Shown in pieces: positions 1-4,844 of a stretch of DNA of 5,637 nt. Each line of letters begins with the position of its first letter. Positions within the stretch are counted from its first letter, which is position 1. Position numbers and translations under genes: made by a program. This stretch comes from an uncultured Ancrocorticia sp. Its GTDB lineage: Bacteria > Actinomycetota > Actinomycetes > Actinomycetales > Actinomycetaceae. The notes below the pieces were generated by a model, which was not told the origin of the DNA, ran no database searches, and saw only the letters and a list, made by a program, of their open reading frames with translations. The stretch is from contig CAJPTB010000141.1 of the NCBI GenBank assembly GCA_905373325.1, positions 1-5,637 on the forward strand, read 5' to 3'.

Positions 1-1
1 C

Positions 2-1096
2 GAGATCCTCGACCAGTACGCGTCCCCGGCGTACGTGGCCGAGGCGGATCGCGAGCACCGCCAGCCCGTCGAGTTCAAGCGGGCCATGCAGGAGGCGGGC
101 TTCCTCTCCCTCGGAATTCCCGAGGAATACGGCGGCACGCCGGTGGACATGGTGACAATGTGCCTCATCGGGGAGAAGGTGGCCTCGCGCGGCCTCAACC
201 TCGGATACGCCACTGAGATCCTCCAGGTCCTCGACATCCTCGAGTTCGGCTCGCCCGAGCAGCGCGAATCGGTTCTGGGCATTTTGCAAGACGGCGGCGT
301 CCCCTTCGCCCTCGCCTTCACCGAGCCGCAGGCGGGATCGGACTCCTCGGCGATGAAGACGACCGCCGAGCATCGGGACGGAAAGGTGCGCTTCAACGGA
401 ACGAAGACCCTCATCACGAACGCCGTCGACACGAAGTACCTCCTGACCATGGCCGTCAACCCCGACGCCGAGGATCCGCGCCGCGCCATCTCGATGTACC
501 TCGTTCCCACCGACGCCCCCGGCATCGAGATCTCCCCGATCTCCAAGATGTGCTGGCACACCGCGGATTCGTCTGAGATCTACTACAACGACGTCGAGGT
601 CGACGAATCCTGCCTCGTGGGCGTCAAAGGCGAGGGCTTCAAGCAGCTCATGAAAAACTTCGAGCTGGAGCGGATCATGACGGCCACCCAGTCCCTCGGC
701 CTGGCCGAGGCGGCCTTCAAGGACGCCGCGGAGTACGCCGCGACCCGCGTGCAGTTCGGCAAGCCGATCGGCTCGTTCCAGCTGGTGCAGGAGAAGCTGA
801 CGGACATGGCCATCAAGATCGAGAACATGAAGAACTTCATCTACCACTCGGCCTCGATGGTGGACAACGGCACGCTCGACCGCAAGCAGGCCGCGATGTG
901 CAAGCGTTACTGCTCGATGGCCGCCTTCGAGGTGTGCGACGACGCCCTTCAGATCCACGGCGGCATCGGCGTGACCGAGGGCGTGCGGATCGAGCGGCTG
1001 TGGCGCGACGCCCGCGGGCACCGCTTCGGGGGCGGCACCGACGAGATCATGGTGCACGTCGTCGGCCGCCAGATCGTCAAAGAGCACACGAAGTAG
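2..1096 (+). CDS. Acyl-CoA dehydrogenase, YdiO/CaiA-like (5' partial)
   Basis: This is a FAD-dependent acyl-CoA dehydrogenase or reductase acting on the alpha-beta bond of a short acyl-CoA, presumably cytoplasmic and paired with an electron-transfer flavoprotein. The frame is open to the left edge, so about 20-30 N-terminal residues are missing. The GTG at 35 is internal: the codons before it (EILDQYASPAY) continue the N-terminal helical domain. Visible features are IPEEYGG (119-139), the flavin/substrate segment AFTEPQAGSDSS (314-349), the strand NGTKTLITNA (395-424), RVQFGKPIGSFQ (746-781), and the C-terminal QIHGGIGV plus RLWRDAR (950-1015). From memory it resembles E. coli YdiO most closely, then CaiA (crotonobetainyl-CoA reductase), for example GGGTDEIM near the C-terminus. 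The usual catalytic Glu of the YEGT motif is Gly (1031-1033), while a Glu in FELER (668-670) sits where isovaleryl- and long-chain acyl-CoA dehydrogenases carry their base. Family is certain; substrate is unknown. Confidence 0.95.
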   Translation, partial: EILDQYASPAYVAEADREHRQPVEFKRAMQEAGFLSLGIPEEYGGTPVDMVTMCLIGEKVASRGLNLGYATEILQVLDILEFGSPEQRESVLGILQDGGVPFALAFTEPQAGSDSSAMKTTAEHRDGKVRFNGTKTLITNAVDTKYLLTMAVNPDAEDPRRAISMYLVPTDAPGIEISPISKMCWHTADSSEIYYNDVEVDESCLVGVKGEGFKQLMKNFELERIMTATQSLGLAEAAFKDAAEYAATRVQFGKPIGSFQLVQEKLTDMAIKIENMKNFIYHSASMVDNGTLDRKQAAMCKRYCSMAAFEVCDDALQIHGGIGVTEGVRIERLWRDARGHRFGGGTDEIMVHVVGRQIVKEHTK

Positions 1097-1100
1097 AGCC

Positions 1101-1448
1101 ATGTCCGCCGTCGTTTTTGCCGAGGAGGCCGCGCAGCCTGCCTCCGGCGCCGCCGGAGGGGCGGCCCTTGCGAACGAGGGCAAGGCAAAGAAATTTGTCA
1201 AGGACGTTGAGCGGGCGGGCCTCTCGGGGCGGACCGCCTCGAAATTCGGCCGGCGCGCTCTCTGCGCCGCCGAACGCGCAGTTTTCACGCTCGACGGCGA
1301 GCGCCTGACCCTGCGCGAGGTCGCGCCGGGCATCGGCCTGCAGCGCGACGTCCTCGACCAGATGGAATTCACGCCGGAGATCGACGACGATCTCAAAGAG
1401 ACGGATCCGGGGGCTTTGCCGAAACCCGGGGCAGGCTCGCGAGCGTGA
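1101..1448 (+). pseudogene. C-terminal remnant of a YdiF/Pct-type acyl-CoA CoA-transferase
   Basis: This 115-codon frame begins at an ATG four bases after the dehydrogenase stop, with no good Shine-Dalgarno. From about residue 25 it matches the last ~80 residues of propionate/acetate CoA-transferases (YdiF, Pct): EGKAKKFVKDVE, then ERAVFTLDGERLTLREVAPG, then a DVLDQMEFTPEI segment and a DDLK tail. Family members are about 520-530 residues. Here roughly 400 or more residues are absent, including the region with the catalytic Glu that forms the glutamyl-CoA intermediate, so no transferase activity is expected. The first ~24 residues are Ala/Gly-rich and may be a degraded version of the preceding strand (AVVF) or unrelated sequence. 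In E. coli, ydiF sits next to ydiO, so the neighbouring dehydrogenase supports the assignment. The last ~12 residues are low-complexity. It may still be translated as a stub by coupling, but I infer an internal or 5' deletion. Confidence 0.75.
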
Positions 1449-1457
1449 TGGATGAGA

Positions 1458-1477
1458 AAGCCGCATGACGGCGGCTT
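1458..1477 (+). other. Small stem-loop just before the transporter RBS
   Basis: AAGCCGC (1458-1464) pairs with GCGGCTT (1471-1477), giving a 7-bp perfect stem with a 6-nt loop in the 48-bp gap between the CoA-transferase remnant and the carrier gene. No T-tract follows, so it is not a classical terminator. It lies seven bases before the Shine-Dalgarno. It could insulate or stabilise the downstream message, or be chance in GC-rich DNA. Confidence 0.4.
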
Positions 1478-1483
1478 CCACTT

Positions 1484-1489
1484 GAAAGG
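1484..1489 (+). promoter_or_regulatory. Shine-Dalgarno fixing the carrier start
   Basis: GAAAGG lies 7 nt before the ATG at 1497. It selects this ATG over the in-frame ATG at 1452, which has no purine-rich site in front. The 15 extra residues (MRKPHDGG...) that the earlier start would add are polar, overlap the stem-loop and do not look like part of a carrier. Confidence 0.75.
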
Positions 1490-1496
1490 TTATTCA

Positions 1497-2747
1497 ATGT
1501 CAGAAAAAGTTCGATACAACCGGTGGTTGATTCTGGCGGCGTCGTGCCTGCTGGTTTTCGCCACCGGGTGCACCTACATCTTCTCGGTGCTTAAAACGGC
1601 GCTGGAAAAGGAATTCGGCTCGGACGACGCCGTCATGGCCTATTCCGTACTCAACGCCATCTCGCCGATTCCGATGATCCTCGGAGGCTACTTCGTGGAC
1701 CGCGGCAAGACCCAGCTCGTCGCGCTGGCCGGAGGCACCCTGTGGGGGCTGGGATGGCTCCTCGGCGGGTTGTCCGGCTCGGGCTCGATGTTCATCCTCT
1801 GCTTCGGCGTGATCGGCGGCCTCGGCCAAGGATTCGCCTACACCGCCGCGCTCAACAACACGATGCGCTTCTTCCCGGATCGCCGCGGAATGGCCGCGGG
1901 CCTCATAACCGGCGCCAACGGCGGCGCCGCGATCGTCATGGCGCCCCTGGCCCGCTGGATTCTCGACGACCGGGGGATCGTCACCACGATGGGCGCCTTC
2001 GGCGTCGCCTTCCTCGCGGTCGCCGTCCTCGTTGCCCTCACGCTGCGCCAGGCTCCGGCGAACTACGCCCCCGAGGGCTGGACCCCTCCGGCCCCGGCGT
2101 CCGGAGGCCCGGCGGCCGAGGCGAAGAACTTCAACTGGCGGCAGATGTGCATGACCCCCATGTTCTGGCTCATCTTCGTCATCTTCGTCTGCGGCGCCTT
2201 CTCGGGCCTGCTCATCGTCGCCAACGCCTCCCCGCTCGCGCAGGGCATGTTCGGCTATTCGAAGTCTGAGGCGGCCTTCATCGTCTCCGTCTACGCCTTC
2301 GCCTCCCTGGCGGGCCGGATCTGCTTCGGAACCGTCTCCGACAAGATCGGCCGGGTTCGCACCGTGCAGATCATCTTCATCCTCGCGGCCCTCGGCCTGA
2401 TTTCGCTGATCGCCGGCAAGGGCGACCACAATGTGCTGCCCCTCGTTCTCGGCATCTTCGCCGTCGGCATGGGGTACGGCGGGATCATGGGCACCATGCC
2501 GGCCCTCGTCATGAGCCAGTTCGGCCCGAAGAACCAGGGGATCAACTACGGAGTCGCCTTCAGCGCCTTCGCGGTCTCCGCAATCTTCGCACCCAATCTG
2601 GGGGCCAAGATCGGCAAGAGCAACGGCGGCGACTACTCGCAGGCGCTCGTCATCGCCATTGTCGCGGCGGCGGTCGGCCTGTGCGCGGCCATCGCCTACC
2701 AGATTGTGGCTGCAAGGCTCGAACGTCGAGCCGCGGCGCAGCAATAG
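1497..2747 (+). CDS. MFS carrier, oxalate/formate antiporter (OFA) family
   Basis: This is a 416-residue inner-membrane major facilitator, probably a monocarboxylate or dicarboxylate exchanger or symporter. Twelve hydrophobic helices are readable at roughly 10-31, 45-65, 74-92, 97-118, 134-153, 164-184, 222-244, 258-280, 288-306, 313-336, 350-370 and 381-404. The hydrophilic loop between helices 6 and 7 (185-220) is the usual central loop. It holds the OFA-like PEGWTPP (192-198) and ends FNWRQMCMTPMFW (212-224), a common OFA arrangement. Motif-A-like loops are GGYFVDRGK (63-71) and GTVSDKIGR (278-286). Helix 4 (IGGLGQGFAY) and GMGYGG with PALVMSQFG and NYG (324-352) also fit OFA proteins. Length is normal. 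Position behind an acyl-CoA dehydrogenase and a CoA-transferase remnant suggests transport of the organic acid they processed, but the substrate cannot be read from sequence. A strong terminator follows the stop by six bases. Confidence 0.93.
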   Translation: MSEKVRYNRWLILAASCLLVFATGCTYIFSVLKTALEKEFGSDDAVMAYSVLNAISPIPMILGGYFVDRGKTQLVALAGGTLWGLGWLLGGLSGSGSMFILCFGVIGGLGQGFAYTAALNNTMRFFPDRRGMAAGLITGANGGAAIVMAPLARWILDDRGIVTTMGAFGVAFLAVAVLVALTLRQAPANYAPEGWTPPAPASGGPAAEAKNFNWRQMCMTPMFWLIFVIFVCGAFSGLLIVANASPLAQGMFGYSKSEAAFIVSVYAFASLAGRICFGTVSDKIGRVRTVQIIFILAALGLISLIAGKGDHNVLPLVLGIFAVGMGYGGIMGTMPALVMSQFGPKNQGINYGVAFSAFAVSAIFAPNLGAKIGKSNGGDYSQALVIAIVAAAVGLCAAIAYQIVAARLERRAAAQQ

Positions 2748-2753
2748 CCGCGG

Positions 2754-2807
2754 CGCCGTTTGGCCGCTCCCCCCGCCGGGGAGCGGCCAAACGGCGGCCT
2801 CTTTCTT
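2754..2807 (+). terminator. Rho-independent terminator of the + strand cassette
   Basis: A perfect 19-bp stem (2754-2772 with 2778-2796) encloses a 5-nt loop (CCGCC). A pyrimidine-rich run with scattered T residues (CCTCTTTCTT, 2798-2807) follows on the + strand. It starts 6 nt after the carrier stop. The T-tract is interrupted, but the stem is exceptionally stable. Confidence 0.85.
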
Positions 2808-2848
2808 GCGCTGAGGCGATCGGCGCAGACCGGCTCGGGGCACAACCT

Positions 2849-2885
2849 GAGGGCCGCTTCACCCACTGTGGGTGAAGCGGCCCTC
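2849..2885 (-). terminator. Terminator-like hairpin for the convergent PH gene, possibly bidirectional
   Basis: A perfect 17-bp stem (2849-2865 with 2869-2885) has a 3-nt loop. It lies 12 bp beyond the - strand stop at 2898. Neither side has a strong T-tract: the - strand exit reads AGGTTGTGCC and the + strand exit GTCGTCTATAAG. Together with the hairpin 52 bp to its left it separates two convergent transcripts. Confidence 0.65.
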
Positions 2886-2897
2886 GTCGTCTATAAG

Positions 2898-4529
2898 TCA
2901 CCGCATGCCCGAGCGCACGGAGGCGATTTCGCGTTCGGTTTGCCAGTCCGCGTTTCGCAGGGGCGTGTAACGGCCGCTTTCTCGGACGACGCCGTTGGCC
3001 GCGCCCCACTGCCAGATCTGCTCGCATTGGGCCGCGGCCTTCGCCTCGCGTCTGCCGAATCCGCCCCGCGCCAAACCGGTGCCGAGCAGGGGAACGGCCC
3101 GTCCTTTGCGGTCTGCCAGGAACGCCCTGTCGCCGAGTGTGAACAGGCTGGAACGCGAGTCGGGCCACGCGTGCGGCCTTCCGTCGACGTGGATGGCCTC
3201 GCGGCCCACGACGGTTCGGCGAGGGCGCCGGACTTCCGCGATCAACGGACTGACGAGGACGGCGATCCCCAGGAGGAGGACGCCTGCGGACAGCGCGGCC
3301 TTGACCGCAGCGCTGCCCAGAGTCAGCCAAAGGCCGAGCGCCCCGACGCTGATCAGCGCTGCGGCGACCCACGTGACGGACGCGCCGTCGTCGCGGGCCG
3401 CCTCGATTGCCCGCCGGAAGTCCGGGCCGCCGAAAACCAACCGGTCCGCTCGGCCGCCCGCGCGATTGTCCGCTCTGCCTCGGCGCCCGCCCGCGCGGCT
3501 TTGGCGGTTTGCCGAACGCTCATGGAAATTGTGCACGCTGCCCTCGCCGTTCGCGCGGTGCGCGCTGTCACGATGCGCGCCTTGGCCCGCTCGCGCGCGT
3601 ATGAGCGCGGGGTCGGCTTTGGCGCTGTCCCTATTGGGAATCCACCCGTGCCTGGAGGCGACAGACCATATTCCCTCCAGGGCGAGCCTGGCCTGGATCT
3701 TCGGATTGTCGGTGTCCGCGAGCCTTTTCGCGGCGCCGCCGGTTCGCGTCTGTGCGCTGTCCGCCCGCGTCTGTGCGCTGTCGGCTTGCCGTGCCGCGCC
3801 GTCCCCTCGCGTCCTTGCGTTGCCCGCTGGTCGCTTCGCGCCGCCGGTCTGCCTTGTCGCCGCTTCGGCTCGCCCCGCCTTTTCGTGCGGCGAGCCTTTC
3901 TCGGTGTCGAATCTGCCGCCGGGCAGCCTGACGACGTCGTCGGACGTCCCTTTGACGAGGACAAGCTGGTACCCGTGGCTGTTCGCGCCCGACGTCCTTT
4001 TCGCAACGTGTTCGAGCATGCCGAAACCCGAACGCGTCGCGGGCCACGGAAGCCTTTCCTTGCGCGCGAGGGTCCGCACCTCGATGCCGCTTCGGCTCAG
4101 AACCGTCCGGTGGCGCAGGGCGTTCAGGCTCCACAGATATGCGACGGGGTTGAAGACGTACAGAGCCAAAAACAGGTACGGAAGGATGAGGAACGTCCTG
4201 TCGGCCGCCGCCGACGCCGCCGCTTTCACCGCATCTGCGGCCGCCGGGAAGAAAAGCGCGAGGAGGAGGAAAGTGTCGACGGCCACGGTGGCTGCGGCGT
4301 AGACTCTCACGCCGGGGGATCGGCGCAAAACGATCCGGCATTCGCCGGACTCCGCCCGCTTCACCCGCGCCTTGCGCGCCAGAAACCCTTCTGCCTCCCG
4401 CGCGTCGACGTCGGGCACGCCCCACGCCTTTCCCGGTATGTCGCCCGGGCCTGCCCCCTCCCCGAGGGAGTAGACGCGTTGATTCGCGCGCTCTTCCGAA
4501 TGCTCTGTGCTCCCTCGCGGACGGTCCAT
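2898..4529 (-). CDS. Membrane protein with two tandem TM-TM-PH-like modules and a repetitive Arg-rich linker
   Basis: This 543-residue protein has no name that I recognise. The ATG at 4529 is chosen because GGAG precedes it by 6 nt; the frame stays open to a GTG at 4622. After a polar N-terminus, module A has TM helices at about 75-97 and 112-133, then a PH-like domain (138-204) with RTVLSRSGIEV, PWPATRSGF and a YQLVLVKG strand, and a helix ALEGIWSVASRHGWIP (283-298). Module B repeats this order: TMs at about 384-405 and 408-430, RTVVGREAIHV, AWPDSRSSLF, RKGRAVPLLG (438-483) and EQIWQWGAANGVV (503-515). The pattern recalls actinobacterial membrane PH proteins (CFP-6/bPH6-like), which usually have one such unit. 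Residues 205-275 and 300-365 are Arg/Ala/Gly-rich, with heptad repeats. The positive-inside rule puts the linker and both PH-like regions in the cytoplasm. Role unknown; a membrane scaffold or envelope-related function is a guess. Confidence 0.8.
   Translation of the reverse strand: MDRPRGSTEHSEERANQRVYSLGEGAGPGDIPGKAWGVPDVDAREAEGFLARKARVKRAESGECRIVLRRSPGVRVYAAATVAVDTFLLLALFFPAAADAVKAAASAAADRTFLILPYLFLALYVFNPVAYLWSLNALRHRTVLSRSGIEVRTLARKERLPWPATRSGFGMLEHVAKRTSGANSHGYQLVLVKGTSDDVVRLPGGRFDTEKGSPHEKAGRAEAATRQTGGAKRPAGNARTRGDGAARQADSAQTRADSAQTRTGGAAKRLADTDNPKIQARLALEGIWSVASRHGWIPNRDSAKADPALIRARAGQGAHRDSAHRANGEGSVHNFHERSANRQSRAGGRRGRADNRAGGRADRLVFGGPDFRRAIEAARDDGASVTWVAAALISVGALGLWLTLGSAAVKAALSAGVLLLGIAVLVSPLIAEVRRPRRTVVGREAIHVDGRPHAWPDSRSSLFTLGDRAFLADRKGRAVPLLGTGLARGGFGRREAKAAAQCEQIWQWGAANGVVRESGRYTPLRNADWQTEREIASVRSGMR
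3720..3824 (-). repeat. 21-bp minisatellite encoding a heptad repeat
   Basis: Five consecutive 21-bp units lie inside the linker of the PH-domain gene. The two central units (3741-3761 and 3762-3782) share 17 identical bases, CGCGTCTGTGCGCTGTC. The unit at 3804-3824 is in phase and matches about 15 of 21 positions; 3783-3803 and 3720-3740 are more degenerate. On the coding strand they read GNARTRG, DGAARQA, DSAQTRA, DSAQTRT and GGAAKRL. Because the period is a multiple of three, copy number can change without breaking the frame. Confidence 0.7.
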
Positions 4530-4532
4530 GCT

Positions 4533-4539
4533 CTTCTCC
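4533..4539 (-). promoter_or_regulatory. Shine-Dalgarno of the PH-domain gene
   Basis: On the - strand GGAGAAG is followed by the ATG at 4529, with 6 nt between GGAG and the start. This is the best start signal in the frame. It makes the 31 extra Arg-rich residues of the GTG-initiated version (from 4622) unlikely to be coding, since they also span the inverted repeat. Confidence 0.7.
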
Positions 4540-4588
4540 GAATCGCCTCGTGCGGGCGTCGTCGCGGCGGCCAGCCGCACCGGGCGTA

Positions 4589-4621
4589 TGCGGTCCCGGA
4601 CCCGCACACGCCGGGACCGCA
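4589..4621 (-). promoter_or_regulatory. 11-bp inverted repeat upstream of the PH gene
   Basis: TGCGGTCCCGG (4589-4599) is perfectly inverted as CCGGGACCGCA (4611-4621) around an 11-nt centre. It lies 60-92 nt before the chosen start codon, in its probable leader or promoter. The one-turn half-site spacing could suit a dimeric repressor, and as RNA it could form a leader hairpin. No regulator in the window can be tied to it. Confidence 0.45.
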
Positions 4622-4694
4622 CGCTCAGCCACTTTAGACCGGAGCTTGCGGGATGTGCGCATTCTGAGGCGGGGACGGGAACCTCTAACCCGGA

Positions 4695-4723
4695 TCCTCG
4701 CGTCCCCCGCGGGGCCGCGAGGA
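4695..4723. repeat. Compound hairpin sharing a GCGTCCCCCGCGGGG core
   Basis: TCCTCGCG (4695-4702) pairs with CGCGAGGA (4716-4723). After one mismatch, CCCC (4704-4707) pairs with GGGG (4711-4714) around a 3-nt loop. The 15-nt core (4700-4714) recurs exactly at 4761-4775. It may be a transcription terminator without a T-tract for the aldo/keto reductase, or a repeated binding site. Confidence 0.5.
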
Positions 4724-4760
4724 CGTGTCTTCAGTCCGACGTAGCCGTAAGCTGCGCATG

Positions 4761-4780
4761 GCGTCCCCCGCGGGGGACGC
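4761..4780. repeat. Perfect 20-bp palindrome
   Basis: GCGTCCCCCG is followed directly by its reverse complement CGGGGGACGC. As RNA it can form an 8-bp stem with a CGCG loop. It lies 65 bp beyond the aldo/keto reductase stop, but no T-tract follows on the - strand. A protein-binding site or a repetitive extragenic element is equally possible. Confidence 0.55.
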
Positions 4781-4844
4781 GGCGCCGTGCCCCGCCTCGC
4801 GGGCGGAGGGTTCGCCATAGACCAGTCCCCGCGGAGGCCCGGCT

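Larger units (their letters stand above)
4530..4844. other. Intergenic region rich in dyad symmetry
   Basis: This 315-bp stretch lies between the aldo/keto reductase stop and the PH-protein start, both on the - strand, and I see no supported gene in it. It contains the RBS at 4533-4539, an inverted repeat at 4589-4621, hairpins at 4695-4723 and 4791-4803 (CCCGC-CTC-GCGGG), and a palindrome at 4761-4780. A weak - strand -10-like TAAAGT (plus positions 4631-4636) lies just upstream of the inverted repeat. Its expected -35 position holds only CGCACA, so a promoter here is a guess. Confidence 0.6.

Noticed and set aside
1452..1496. Earlier in-frame ATG for the MFS carrier (431 residues)
   Set aside because: It has no Shine-Dalgarno, and the added residues overlap the stem-loop; the ATG at 1497 has GAAAGG at 7 nt.
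1500..2843. - strand open frame (447 codons) opposite the MFS carrier
   Set aside because: It is highly charged (Asp/Glu/Arg/Gly-rich), as expected for the antisense of hydrophobic codons in GC-rich DNA, and covers a clear 12-helix carrier.
3720..3824. CRISPR-like array
   Set aside because: The repeats are contiguous 21-bp units without spacers and in frame with the gene, so this is a coding minisatellite.
2995..4302. Second + strand open frame (435 codons) in the same area
   Set aside because: Its composition is Arg/Ala/Ser/Pro-rich with no recognisable domain, and it is fully antisense to the better-supported - strand gene.
4530..4622. GTG start at 4622 for the PH-domain gene (574 residues)
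   Set aside because: The extra 31 residues are Arg-rich and lie on the inverted repeat, and the ATG at 4529 has GGAG at 6 nt.
4631..4636. - strand -10 box (TAAAGT) for the PH gene
   Set aside because: It matches TATAAT at only 4 of 6 positions and has no acceptable -35 at 16-18 bp, so it is mentioned only in the intergenic note and not claimed as a promoter.
2760..4637. Long + strand open frame (625 codons) across the PH-domain gene
   Set aside because: It is antisense to the PH gene, begins inside the terminator hairpin, lacks an RBS and hydrophobic segments, and reads as Arg/Pro/Ala-rich sequence typical of GC-rich shadow frames. The - strand frame has TM helices, repeated modules and a good RBS.
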